A stretch of DNA of 11,903 bases from an uncultured Bacteroidota bacterium (GCA_937894725.1 CALAYL010000026.1:1-11903); one strand, 5' to 3'. Counted from the first letter of the stretch, positions 1 to 7,210 are shown. A program made the numbers and translations. Notes: generated by a model not told the origin, from the sequence alone.

Positions 1-60
1 TACAATCTCGATGATATGATGCGCACGGCATGGGCGTGGGAGCGGGCGTTAGGGAAATAA
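1..60 (+). CDS. galE: C-terminal end of a probable UDP-glucose 4-epimerase (partial)
   Basis: The first reading frame is open from the window edge to TAA at 58-60 and gives 19 residues, YNLDDMMRTAWAWERALGK. The pattern of an (N/D)LxxM helix followed by an aromatic-rich AWxWE(K/R) tail is typical of the C-terminus of GalE, which interconverts UDP-glucose and UDP-galactose in the cytoplasm. Only the tail is visible, so neither the Rossmann motif nor the catalytic YxxxK can be checked. Another NAD-dependent nucleotide-sugar epimerase with the same tail is possible. A strong hairpin terminator starts immediately after the stop codon. Confidence 0.55.
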   Translation, partial: YNLDDMMRTAWAWERALGK

Positions 61-94
61 AAAAAGCCCCTAGAAAAAATCAAGGGGCTTTTTT
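61..94. terminator. Bidirectional rho-independent terminator
   Basis: An 11-bp perfect stem pairs AAAAAGCCCCT (61-71) with AGGGGCTTTTT (83-93) around an 11-base A-rich loop. T-runs follow the GC core on the plus strand and, by symmetry of the A-run at 60-65, on the minus strand as well. It lies between two convergent genes, the galE-like tail ending at 60 and the coiled-coil gene ending at 118, and can serve both. Confidence 0.9.
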
Positions 95-117
95 AGGTAT
101 GAAGGAGATAAGATTAA

Positions 118-1257
118 TTACTTATATTTTGCTTGTTCAGCTTTCAATGATTCGATCACTGCTTTTTGAGCTTCGACTTCCGCTTTTTTAGCAGCTTGCT
201 TAGCCGTGTTGTCTGTGATTGCGCTTTCGGCAGTAGCGATAGCTGACTTGTTAGATGCTATGTCTGCCGTGTTTTTCTCTATTTCTTTAGCTATTTTCTC
301 TGCATCTTTTTCGAGACCTTGTTGTTCTTTTTCAGTAGCTTTTAGTTGCTTTTCTTTTTCTTCAAGATTATTGTTGTTGATTACGCCTGTTTTCTCGGCT
401 ATCAATCTTGTTTTGTCGTCAATCGATTTTTTGTTGGTTTCTACTTGCGTATTTAGGGTCGCTATCTCAGCTTTCAGTTTTTCTATTTCGGCTGTTTTTG
501 AGCCTATTTCTTTAGCTGATTTTGCCATGTCCTTCTCTAGCCCCTTCTTGTCTTTTTCGAGCGCCTTTATTTCGTTTTCGAGTGCTTTTCTATCAAATTT
601 TGCTAGCTCTTCTTTTTGCTTTACCACATCTGCTTTCTTAGCTTCTATGTCGGCTAATGTTTTAGCTTTTTCATTCTCAGCAGACTTTACTTCATTTTCC
701 CCTTTAGCTATAGATTCTTTAGCCTTGTTTATTTCTTTTTCAAAACCATCTTTAGCTTTTTCTAATCCTTTAAAGTCAGACTCTAGAGCCTCTTGCTTCT
801 TTGTTTCGTCTTTAAGTTTAGCTTCCATTTGGTCAAACATTACTTGCTTGTACACACTAGCGGTAATGCTTTTAGCTACTGCATACTGTGCTTCATTGGC
901 TGGAGTGAAAAACAACCCGCCTACGCTATAAAACGAAGTAAATTTTACATTTTCGCCCTCTGGCAATATGTATGCGTAAATATCTATGGGTTGGTCGCTG
1001 ATAGTGCTGATTTTCGCATCATCTATAAAATACTCCACATTGCCTTTTGATGGAGCTATAAATTTGCCTTTATATTCTTTCATTTTCGCTTCAAAAACCT
1101 TAGTTACATCTGATACATTGGTTTTGGGAATAGTCACTTCTAGTCCGGGGTTTTCCCCTTTACTCATGGTTTTTTTTACGTCTAAGATATTTACATCTTG
1201 AGCCATTAAGCTAATAGTTAGGCACAATGCCGATAGGGTAACGATACTTCTTTTCAT
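118..1257 (-). CDS. Secreted coiled-coil protein with three 75-residue units, function unknown
   Basis: This 379-residue protein starts with a clear Sec signal peptide (residues 1-20, ending LTISLMAQ), so it should be periplasmic or surface-exposed. Residues about 21-145 form a mixed-composition globular domain that I do not recognise. Residues about 146-379 are very rich in Lys, Glu and Ala, with regular hydrophobic spacing, and should form a long coiled coil. The sequence GLEK recurs at residues 164, 239 and 314, exactly 75 apart, marking three repeat units. There is no transmembrane helix after the signal peptide and no anchoring domain at the C-terminus. It may act as a spacer or tether in the envelope, but that is a guess. 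It is transcribed alone, convergent with galE and divergent from the 1672 gene. ATG at 1257 is chosen because it sits directly before the signal peptide. Confidence 0.85.
   Translation of the reverse strand: MKRSIVTLSALCLTISLMAQDVNILDVKKTMSKGENPGLEVTIPKTNVSDVTKVFEAKMKEYKGKFIAPSKGNVEYFIDDAKISTISDQPIDIYAYILPEGENVKFTSFYSVGGLFFTPANEAQYAVAKSITASVYKQVMFDQMEAKLKDETKKQEALESDFKGLEKAKDGFEKEINKAKESIAKGENEVKSAENEKAKTLADIEAKKADVVKQKEELAKFDRKALENEIKALEKDKKGLEKDMAKSAKEIGSKTAEIEKLKAEIATLNTQVETNKKSIDDKTRLIAEKTGVINNNNLEEKEKQLKATEKEQQGLEKDAEKIAKEIEKNTADIASNKSAIATAESAITDNTAKQAAKKAEVEAQKAVIESLKAEQAKYK
121..768 (-). repeat. Three tandem 75-residue coiled-coil units
   Basis: Within the coiled-coil gene, units begin at residues 164, 239 and 314 (plus-strand coordinates 768-544, 543-319 and 318-121; the last is cut short by the stop codon). 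Units 2 and 3 align over GLEKD..K.AKEI...TA.I...K..IAT. Unit 1 shares GLEK and the Lys/Glu-rich end that precedes each new unit. The DNA copies have diverged, so the duplication is not recent. Confidence 0.6.
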
Positions 1258-1539
1258 ATTGATTATTTAGTTGTTTTTGAAATTGCAAATTCAGTGCCAA
1301 AACGCCACTTTTGCTTTTTTTTTGTAAAGATATAACTGAAATAAATAAGGCATTGTTAATATAGCACAAGATAGATAGGTAATATATGTATTTTTTAAAT
1401 ACAATAAGATTCTAGCAAGTTTTAAATAATTTTTAGTTAATGCCATTTGACGTTTGTTGGATAAAAAGTTAAGATGATTTAACGCCTTCATCGTTTGTAG
1501 GCAATCTACCTCCGTTTGTGCTAATTTTCATTTTAGACC

Positions 1540-1571
1540 TTGTATTTGAGCCTAGTTGTGCGCTATATTTG
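1540..1571 (+). promoter_or_regulatory. Bacteroidota-type promoter for the 1672 gene
   Basis: TATATTTG at 1564-1571 matches the Bacteroidota -7 consensus TAnnTTTG perfectly. A TTG at 1540-1542 lies 21 bases upstream, within the usual spacing for the -33 element. Transcription would start near 1577, giving a leader of about 95 bases before the ATG at 1672. Confidence 0.6.
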
Positions 1572-1576
1572 TATCA

Positions 1577-1636
1577 GAAAACGAAAGCAAATCAGCTAGA
1601 TTATGTTTTTTGATTGAAACTGAAATAATCGTTTTC
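1577..1636 (+). promoter_or_regulatory. Possible structured 5' leader
   Basis: GAAAACGA (1577-1584) is the exact reverse complement of TCGTTTTC (1629-1636). Inside this pair AATCA (1590-1594) can pair with TGATT (1611-1615). The outer stem starts at about the predicted transcription start, so the first 60 bases of the mRNA could fold on themselves. I recognise no riboswitch class. An eight-base inverted repeat in AT-rich DNA can also arise by chance. Confidence 0.3.
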
Positions 1637-1671
1637 CACCCATTGATTTCTTACTCTTTAAATATATCATT

Positions 1672-2139
1672 ATGAAAAAGTCTCTTTTGACCATGACCTT
1701 GGTCACTCTCGTTTTAGCCCTACAAGCTCAATTTGTAGCTAATGAAAAGCAAGCACCAGCTACACAAGCAGTACTTACCGCACTTATTACCAATCCAAAT
1801 GTGGTAGTAATATCTGGCAAGTTGATAGATGCATCAAATAGCAAACCTATCACGAATGCAAAAATCAATTTTGGTAAGATGGGTAGTGCTGTGGTAAATG
1901 CCGCAGTGGATAAAGATGGAAACTATGCTCTAGCCATCAACAAAGATGTAATTAAAAATCACGCTACGCTTTCTTTTAAAATTGATGGATATAATGATTT
2001 AGAAATCAAGAGAGTCAATACAAAGCGTGAACTACAACAAATGGACGTAAGACTACTCCCTATTGAGACACATGAGGTGCCAAATGTTAAATATGTATTA
2101 TCTGATGATCCATATAATACACTTGTAATAAAATTTTAA
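1672..2139 (+). CDS. Small secreted protein with a carboxypeptidase-regulatory-like domain
   Basis: The 155-residue product has a Sec signal peptide (residues 1 to about 20, ending LALQAQ). Residues about 44-115 (VVVISGKLIDASNSKPITNA, then VDKDGNYALAI and LSFKIDGYNDLEIKRV) follow the CarboxypepD_reg-like beta-sandwich pattern: a G.(V/L).D strand, a 'P...A.I' strand, a D.dG.Y turn and a final G(Y) strand. In Bacteroidota this fold is common at the N-terminus of TonB-dependent receptors and in free-standing secreted proteins. Here it is almost the whole protein, with no barrel and no peptidase. The role is unknown; a structural or binding function in the envelope is plausible. ATG at 1672 directly precedes the signal peptide. 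The gene is monocistronic, with its own promoter and a hairpin terminator 29 bases after the stop. Confidence 0.8.
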   Translation: MKKSLLTMTLVTLVLALQAQFVANEKQAPATQAVLTALITNPNVVVISGKLIDASNSKPITNAKINFGKMGSAVVNAAVDKDGNYALAINKDVIKNHATLSFKIDGYNDLEIKRVNTKRELQQMDVRLLPIETHEVPNVKYVLSDDPYNTLVIKF

Positions 2140-2168
2140 CTACATTTACACCGCTGTTTTTTAGGTTC

Positions 2169-2198
2169 AAGTGGGGCATCCGAGAGGGTGCCTCATTT
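2169..2198. terminator. Hairpin terminator between convergent genes
   Basis: AAGTGGGGCATCC (2169-2181) pairs with GGGTGCCTCATTT (2186-2198) around a GAGA tetraloop. This gives a 13-bp stem that includes three G-U wobbles. The T-tract after it is short. It lies between the 1672 gene and the minus-strand operon, and it overlaps the stop codon of the small membrane protein (2193-2195), so it may also protect the 3' end of that mRNA. Confidence 0.65.
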
Positions 2199-2393
2199 GC
2201 GTTTATGAAGTTCGTTAAACCTGCGCTGTGAGCGGATATTTCGGTATAGCAATAAACAAAACAGGGTACATAAAAAAGGGAAATACACGAGGTGTACAAA
2301 GGCTTGTAGCGTGATGAGGTAATACATACCTAAAATGAATGCAGCCAAAGCAGCAGCCAACCAAGCTTTTTCGATTATTTTTAAAAATTTCAT
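2193..2393 (-). CDS. Small two-helix inner-membrane protein, conserved near lptC
   Basis: The 66-residue product has two hydrophobic segments (about residues 10-30 and 33-53) in a hairpin arrangement, a charged N-terminus (MKFLKIIEKAW) and a strongly basic C-terminal tail (RNIRSQRRFNELHKRK). By the positive-inside rule, both ends should face the cytoplasm. It is the last gene of the minus-strand envelope operon, 45 bases after lptC. I recall small proteins of this kind next to lptC in Bacteroidota, all of unknown function. The unshared membrane topology, the ATG start and the operon position support a real gene rather than a chance frame. Confidence 0.75.
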   Translation of the reverse strand: MKFLKIIEKAWLAAALAAFILGMYYLITLQAFVHLVYFPFLCTLFCLLLYRNIRSQRRFNELHKRK

Positions 2394-2438
2394 AAGGGTA
2401 TTTTTTAAAGAAAATTTGTCAGATTAGACAGGGTAGAT

Positions 2439-2984
2439 TTATGGCATTTCTGTTGATTTGACCTTAATGACGCCAGTTATTTTTTTGATGGTATAGTCTG
2501 TAAATGTTTCGTTTGACTCCATACCTTGTCCCATCAATATCTCGTCTTCTGTAGTGATTTTTACAAAAGAGTTTGAGTAGATTTGTTTTCGAGACTCATC
2601 CCACACCAATTCTTCAGTATTGAGTTTTTCACCCTTTAGATTGGTTACAACTACATCGTTTCGGGCTATCATTAGTGATGAGCCATCTTGTACAGTAGCA
2701 TGTTTGGCCGTCATAGATGTTTCTACATTGCCATCTTTATCATAAAAATTGATTTTTACACCATCTACAAATTCCACATAAGGCTTTTCAGTATTGAATC
2801 TGAGTAAGGTAGGCGCAAATGCTTTAATTTTATTTTCGCCCATTGAGGAGTAGATGATTTCAATATCTTTTCCTCTTTCTATATTGACATTAGATCGGCT
2901 CGTGATTTTTCTCGCATCGTCAAGGTCGTTTTTGCAACCTATCAAAAACAAACTCAAGCCTACATAAAAAAGCAGGCTACGCAT
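2439..2984 (-). CDS. lptC: LPS export ABC transporter periplasmic component LptC
   Basis: LptC bridges the LptB2FG ABC transporter in the inner membrane to LptA and carries lipopolysaccharide into the periplasm. The 181-residue product begins with a lipoprotein signal whose lipobox is LIGC (Cys17), as is usual for the Bacteroidota form; in Enterobacteria LptC has an N-terminal transmembrane helix instead. Residues about 50-165 show the alternating beta-jellyroll pattern: PYVEFVDGVKINFYDKDGN, then TAKHATVQDGSSLMIARNDV, then LNTEELVWDESRKQIYSNSF, then the TTEDEILMGQGMES region. The order 'A.....d.......dvvv.n..Ge.l.Teel.wd...k.iyS..fV.I' is characteristic. Its ATG shares one base with the upstream stop codon (TAATG), so translation is probably coupled to the barrel-protein gene. 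Confidence 0.93.
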   Translation of the reverse strand: MRSLLFYVGLSLFLIGCKNDLDDARKITSRSNVNIERGKDIEIIYSSMGENKIKAFAPTLLRFNTEKPYVEFVDGVKINFYDKDGNVETSMTAKHATVQDGSSLMIARNDVVVTNLKGEKLNTEELVWDESRKQIYSNSFVKITTEDEILMGQGMESNETFTDYTIKKITGVIKVKSTEMP

Positions 2985-4282
2985 TAGTCAAATTTTCTTC
3001 TTTTAAACCAAAGTCCATTTACAGAGACTCCTAGCGTAAGGCGATAATAGGTTTCGCGTATCAATGCTTTGTTTTCGGGCAATCGACTACCTACATCACC
3101 CATCAGGTGGATTTGCAAATAATCGTTGGTATTGAGTCTATCTCTACCAAAAATAAAGGGTAGGGTGAGTCCAAATGTACCACCATATTCTTTGAGCCCA
3201 GTGTGATTAACTTTCACTTCGGACTGCGCAGCATAAAATCCTGCCTTATATTGAATACGTTTTAAAAATTTACCAGTATAATCTGGCGTAATGCCTGCAC
3301 CAAACGAGAATCGCCAGCTATCACTCATAGGGGTATTGTTTAATGGTGAGTTGAAGCCACTCCATCCACTATACTTGAAATCTGCTCCCAAAATCCACCA
3401 AAATTCATTGCCAACCGTAAATCCAGCACCTACGGTATAAGGTAACTGAAGCTTACTTTTTTGGTCTGCTTTATAGAAAAGTGTATCTACCAGCTCTGCG
3501 GTACCACTGCTCGTACTTATGTAGCGTTCTGTAACTCCACTCACCGTAGTACCCACTTTAATCTGACTATTGCCATATGCGCCTACCACTAGATTGATAT
3601 CGTTTTTATAATGGTTGGCTTCTGTCCGTTTTGCAAGTCTTACTTTATACTGAATCCCCAAGTCATAGACAAATCCATGTACATTCATCTTATTATTTGT
3701 ACGTTGGTTGAGTGCATTTAGCGAGTCGGTAAATTCAAAGCCTTTATAATAATCTTGTCCGCCAAAAAGATAGCCAACATTAAATCCTAGCGATATGCCT
3801 CTCCACTGATATGCACTACCTAAATATACCCTGTATATAGATCCCTTGCCTGTATATTTACTAAAGGTGTCTATATTTTGATTTACAAATTTATAGTTTG
3901 TAGTAGCATAAGGCAAAAGTCCAAAACTCAAGCCCAGTTTTTCTCTAATCAATGGAAATCCAAGGGCTATGTGATTAATAGTACCATAGGCGCCTCTGTA
4001 GGTAGAGTCTTTTGTTTTAAAATCGCTAATGTCCACATTGGCACCCATTTCTAGAGTAGCAAACATAAGTTCGGAATACGAAGCGGGATTGGCAGGGTTG
4101 AGGCCAGCACCAGATCGATAGCCTGCGGCTATTTCGCCCAACGCTTTATTTGACGAAAAGACATTCGACCTGAGGTATCCGAGTCCAAATCGTGAATAAG
4201 GGGAGGTGCTTTGTGCATCGCTAAGTTGAGAGAAAGCAATCAAAAGTAAGGTAAAAAGAACTCTATTTGAATTAAATGGCAT
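2984..4282 (-). CDS. Outer-membrane beta-barrel protein, FadL/OmpP1-like
   Basis: The 432-residue product has a Sec signal peptide (residues 1-23, cleavage near SDA-Q). The mature start STSPYSRFGLGYL is a recurrent N-terminus of Bacteroidota outer-membrane proteins. GLNPANPASYSEL (about residues 59-71) resembles the NPA motif of FadL/OmpP1 transporters. The rest alternates short amphipathic strands with Gly/Asn/Asp turns and many aromatic residues at strand ends (for example FEFTDS, FWWILGADFKYSGW, LQIHLMGDVGS), as expected of a barrel of about 12-14 strands. The substrate is unknown. It overlaps coaX by 11 bases and lptC by one base, so the three are translated as a unit. A role related to LPS or lipid export is suggested only by position. 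Confidence 0.82.
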   Translation of the reverse strand: MPFNSNRVLFTLLLIAFSQLSDAQSTSPYSRFGLGYLRSNVFSSNKALGEIAAGYRSGAGLNPANPASYSELMFATLEMGANVDISDFKTKDSTYRGAYGTINHIALGFPLIREKLGLSFGLLPYATTNYKFVNQNIDTFSKYTGKGSIYRVYLGSAYQWRGISLGFNVGYLFGGQDYYKGFEFTDSLNALNQRTNNKMNVHGFVYDLGIQYKVRLAKRTEANHYKNDINLVVGAYGNSQIKVGTTVSGVTERYISTSSGTAELVDTLFYKADQKSKLQLPYTVGAGFTVGNEFWWILGADFKYSGWSGFNSPLNNTPMSDSWRFSFGAGITPDYTGKFLKRIQYKAGFYAAQSEVKVNHTGLKEYGGTFGLTLPFIFGRDRLNTNDYLQIHLMGDVGSRLPENKALIRETYYRLTLGVSVNGLWFKRRKFD

Positions 4283-4988
4283 TATAGGATAATATATGAT
4301 TTAAACCTTTGAGCAATAGCTGCGGGTCAACAAAGATGTTGTTTTTAAACTGCGAAACCAAAAAAGTTGCATCCCCTCCAGTAGCCAGTACGTTTAAGTT
4401 TGGAAAACGCTCTGCATACCAATTTATTGTTTGCACTACTTCTGCCACCAATCCATTGACTGCTCCGCTGAGCATAGACTGCTGGGTAGAGTCTGCTGTT
4501 AAGGGTATTGACTTGCCATATTCCCATTCGGTATAGGGTAGTCTGGAGGTGAAATGATGCATGGCATTGAGCCGCATCTGTACTCCTGGAGATATGCTTC
4601 CGCCCAAAAACTCATTTTTTTCATTTATAAAATTGTAGGTAATGCATGTGCCTACCGTAATGACCAAAGCAGTTTTATTGGCAAAAAACAAATGAGCAGC
4701 CGCAGCCGCAGCTAGTCTATCGGCTCCTACTGTATGGGGTGTAGCATATTTATTTTTAAAAGGAAGTTTGCTTTTTGAGGTCAAACGATGGTGGGGTATG
4801 CCCCTTGATTCCAAAAAATCAATGGCAGGAGAAGGCGCTAGTACCGTAGCTACAATAGATAGCGACAATTTACTCATATCTAATAATGCTAAGGCATCCA
4901 TATCTCTGTCTTCTGCGATTAGCTTTTTTGACGCAAAGAGCGCAAATTTTAATCTTGAATTTCCTTCATCTATACACAACGAATACAT
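4272..4988 (-). CDS. coaX: Type III pantothenate kinase
   Basis: CoaX phosphorylates pantothenate, the first committed step of coenzyme A synthesis, in the cytoplasm; it belongs to the ASKHA fold and is not inhibited by CoA. The 238-residue product shows the family motifs in order: DEGNSRLK (residues 7-14, phosphate-binding DxGNxxxK), GADR (88-91, containing the Asp thought to act as base), ITVGTCITYNF (110-120), GGSISPGVQMR (129-139) and ATGGDA (202-207). Length is normal. Oddly, the third motif usually reads DxGTxxTxD, whereas here both flanking positions are not acidic (Thr111 and Asn119). ATG at 4988 lies six bases after the stop of the CapA-like gene, and the 3' end overlaps the barrel gene by 11 bases. 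Confidence 0.92.
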   Translation of the reverse strand: MYSLCIDEGNSRLKFALFASKKLIAEDRDMDALALLDMSKLSLSIVATVLAPSPAIDFLESRGIPHHRLTSKSKLPFKNKYATPHTVGADRLAAAAAAHLFFANKTALVITVGTCITYNFINEKNEFLGGSISPGVQMRLNAMHHFTSRLPYTEWEYGKSIPLTADSTQQSMLSGAVNGLVAEVVQTINWYAERFPNLNVLATGGDATFLVSQFKNNIFVDPQLLLKGLNHILSYNAI

Positions 4989-4994
4989 GGTCGA

Positions 4995-6554
4995 TTATTC
5001 TTTTGGGGTAAATTCTTTGATTCTTCTACCGTCATAATATACGGCTATGAAAGATTGTTTATATCGGGGTTTAATGACTCTAAAAAACAACTCTTTGATT
5101 TCTTTATAATGGGTAGAATTTCCAAGAAGATATTTATAGCTATCATTTTCTTTTAGCACTTCATAGCCTTTGAGATGGTCGTAGTAGGTAGTGTCTATTG
5201 GTATCAATTTGCTTAGGTCATAAAACTGAATTCGATATATCGTATCTCCCTTATGTTTTTGCTCTACTTTGGCAGCTGGAGGTGCAGAAGCTTTTAGATT
5301 CTTTTCGCTAAATGGATTAAACCGATTGTTCATAGGAGAGTTGGTGAGCTGAGTGGATTCTTCCATATCCTCTACCGTAATATCCGTAATATTATACTGT
5401 ATTTCATCTGTATATCTACCCATGGTGCGTCTGGTTTGAAACGCGTATTGTATCATTTTCTTTTTTTCATCGGCCGCCATGTTTTTGTACATATCACCTT
5501 GCTCTACAGCCGCTACTGGCAATACTTGTAGGCGCATCTTGCCGTTGATAGTATCGTAGTGATTCCAAGTGGGTATAAAGCCGATGTCGCCTTCCTTTAC
5601 CTGGCCTGTAAAATTATTTTTATGAATTTCTATATCTAAGAATGCACCAGCCTTACTTCGGTCATCTGTAGATTCTGAAATTAGATTACCTAGTGAATAT
5701 ACGACCAATTTGTTTCTCAACTCGCCCTTATAGTAATGTTCTACTAATTCTGTTTTCTTTACCGTGTTTGGAAATGTACCTACTATTAGATCAGCACCTT
5801 GTTCAAAAATAAATTTGGCGGTAGTTTCTTGATTTAAAGAAGGGTAGTCTTGAAAATTGTCGCCCCAATCTATGTAAACAATGATATAGTCTGGGTTTTG
5901 ATCGCGGGCTACTTTCATATCTCGCTCTATCTGATTTTGGTCTAATTGATTTATCACATAGTCGAGAGATATAGAGGGTCTGCGTGATATAGCTACATAG
6001 TTTAGTACGGCTATTTTAAACCCTTTTTTTTCTATAAAAAGTGGATAATTGCCATTGCGTTCTCTATTGTCGGAAAAAGCACCTGTGGTTTGAATGTCAA
6101 ATACACGCATGGCCTTTTGGGTTCGGACAAGGCTTTTCTTTTCGATATTCATGGTGTTTTTGTTGGCCAACATGCAATGGTTGATACCCGCATATTTTAT
6201 GGAAAGCGCAAACTCATCTGGTGCCGAATAAGGCGAGCTAGGATCGGCTTGGAAAGAGGTTTTTAGTTGTGCCAATACGATATCTCCGATATTCATGATC
6301 GGATTTACATGCCTGAGCTCGGGCGCAAAATCAAACTTTCGCTCTGATGAGTCGTACGCATTTTTGATTTGTTCTTGACTTTTATAAATGTTGCCCGCTA
6401 TCACGATATGCAATTTTCTAAACGAATCTTGACGGGCGGGTTCATCGCCTGTGTATTCCATAGGGCGCACCAAAATCCGCTGACCTTGGGCTGATAGGGT
6501 AAACATAAATGTCGCCAATATGGCTCCAAAAAGAAGGGCTGATTTTTTATCCAA
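4995..6554 (-). CDS. CapA-like (PGA_cap) envelope protein with C-terminal SPOR-like domain, metal site degenerate
   Basis: From a TTG at 6554 the product has 519 residues. Residues 1 to about 24 are a Sec signal peptide (DKKSALLFGAILATFMFTLS). Residues about 45-330 follow the CapA/PGA_cap metallophosphatase-like fold, including EKKGFKIAVLNYVAIS, FIFEQGADLIVGTFPN and VVYSLGNLI. The usual metal ligands are largely missing: GD reads GN (54-55), NLE reads QLK, HWG reads DWG (229-231) and GHHPH reads GTFPN (259-263). Residues about 438-513 (YRIQFYDLSK, then YKYLLGN, then FIAVYYDGRRI) resemble the Bacteroidota SPOR-like domain that binds denuded peptidoglycan. Start choice: no ATG is available; a longer frame from TTG at 6635 would bury the signal peptide behind 27 residues and overlap the upstream gene by 89 bases. 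The 6554 start overlaps by only eight. I infer a periplasmic, non-catalytic binding protein. Confidence 0.78.
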   Translation of the reverse strand: MDKKSALLFGAILATFMFTLSAQGQRILVRPMEYTGDEPARQDSFRKLHIVIAGNIYKSQEQIKNAYDSSERKFDFAPELRHVNPIMNIGDIVLAQLKTSFQADPSSPYSAPDEFALSIKYAGINHCMLANKNTMNIEKKSLVRTQKAMRVFDIQTTGAFSDNRERNGNYPLFIEKKGFKIAVLNYVAISRRPSISLDYVINQLDQNQIERDMKVARDQNPDYIIVYIDWGDNFQDYPSLNQETTAKFIFEQGADLIVGTFPNTVKKTELVEHYYKGELRNKLVVYSLGNLISESTDDRSKAGAFLDIEIHKNNFTGQVKEGDIGFIPTWNHYDTINGKMRLQVLPVAAVEQGDMYKNMAADEKKKMIQYAFQTRRTMGRYTDEIQYNITDITVEDMEESTQLTNSPMNNRFNPFSEKNLKASAPPAAKVEQKHKGDTIYRIQFYDLSKLIPIDTTYYDHLKGYEVLKENDSYKYLLGNSTHYKEIKELFFRVIKPRYKQSFIAVYYDGRRIKEFTPKE

Positions 6555-7203
6555 AACGAAAAATATCTTTATTTTCAATGATTTGATACTGATTATCCGT
6601 GCTGTCTTTTGCAGATTCGACCATAGCTTTGGCAACCAGACTAGCCGGTACTCCTTTGTATCGAGCGAGTGGGCCCACCATCAAGTTTCCAAATAAGCTG
6701 AACGCTTGTTGTGCTAATTTTTCGCCAAGTCTATTCTCGTTTCTTTCACCCAACAAAAGCGATGGTTTCACGATAATATTTTTTTGAAACTCAAGAGAGG
6801 TAATCGCATTTTCAAGTTCTCCTTTTACTTTATTATAGAAAATAGATGAATGGCTATCTGCTCCGAGAGCCGATACTAATACATGGGTACGCGCTCCATT
6901 TTCTTTGCATTTAGTAGCAATAGCCAATGGGTATTCAAAATCGACTTTCCGAAATTGTGCTTGCGAACCAGCTTTAGCAATGGTAGTGCCCATGGCCGAA
7001 AACAATATATCGGTAATAGTAAAACTCTCCCATGTAGCTGAATTGTCAAAATCGACTAGGTGATTGGTGAGTTTTGGGTGCGAGATGCTTAGTTTTGATC
7101 TAGTCAATGCGACTACATGGCTAAACTGCTCATCGTGGAGCAATAGTTCCAAACAATGGCTACCTACCAAGCCCGTACTTCCTATGATGAGTGCTTTTTT
7201 CAT
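6547..7203 (-). CDS. NAD(P)-binding atypical SDR protein, TIP30/HTATIP2-like
   Basis: The 218-residue product is a compact Rossmann-fold protein. GSTGLVGS (residues 8-15) is the GxxGxxG dinucleotide-binding loop, FSAMGTT (68-74) the strand-4 region, VLVSALGAD (108-116) carries the Ser of the SDR triad, and YNKVKGELE (123-131) gives YxxxK with Tyr123 and Lys127. IIVKPSLLLG (143-152) is the usual late strand of the NmrA/TIP30-type atypical SDRs. It is a cytoplasmic oxidoreductase or nucleotide sensor with unknown substrate. It is the first gene of the minus-strand operon and overlaps the CapA-like gene by eight bases. All SDR catalytic residues are present. Confidence 0.85.
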   Translation of the reverse strand: MKKALIIGSTGLVGSHCLELLLHDEQFSHVVALTRSKLSISHPKLTNHLVDFDNSATWESFTITDILFSAMGTTIAKAGSQAQFRKVDFEYPLAIATKCKENGARTHVLVSALGADSHSSIFYNKVKGELENAITSLEFQKNIIVKPSLLLGERNENRLGEKLAQQAFSLFGNLMVGPLARYKGVPASLVAKAMVESAKDSTDNQYQIIENKDIFRFG

Positions 7204-7210
7204 TATTTGC

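Larger units (their letters stand above)
1258..1671. other. Divergent intergenic region (414 bases)
   Basis: This AT-rich region separates two divergent secreted-protein genes. The right third holds a strong promoter candidate (1540-1571) and an inverted repeat in the predicted leader (1577-1636), both listed separately. For the minus-strand gene the best -7 candidate is TATCTTTA, reading 1332 to 1325, one mismatch from TAnnTTTG and about 68 bases before its ATG; I find no convincing -33 partner. A nine-base T-run lies at 1315-1323. A 66-codon open frame on the minus strand (1291-1491) has no recognisable features and I do not call it a gene. Confidence 0.6.

Noticed and set aside
206..931. 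A 241-codon open frame on the plus strand opposite the coiled-coil gene
   Set aside because: Its Ser/Phe/Leu-rich product is the reverse-strand image of Lys/Glu/Ala codons. The minus-strand gene has a signal peptide, a clear start and a terminator, so this is a shadow.
1291..1491. A 66-codon minus-strand frame in the intergenic region
   Set aside because: No family resemblance and no promoter or translation signal; AT-rich spacer often stays open this long, and it would overlap the putative promoter of the 118-1257 gene.
2087..2299. A 70-codon minus-strand frame overlapping the 1672 gene and the small membrane protein
   Set aside because: It crosses the hairpin terminator and two better-supported genes, and its product shows no membrane or domain pattern.
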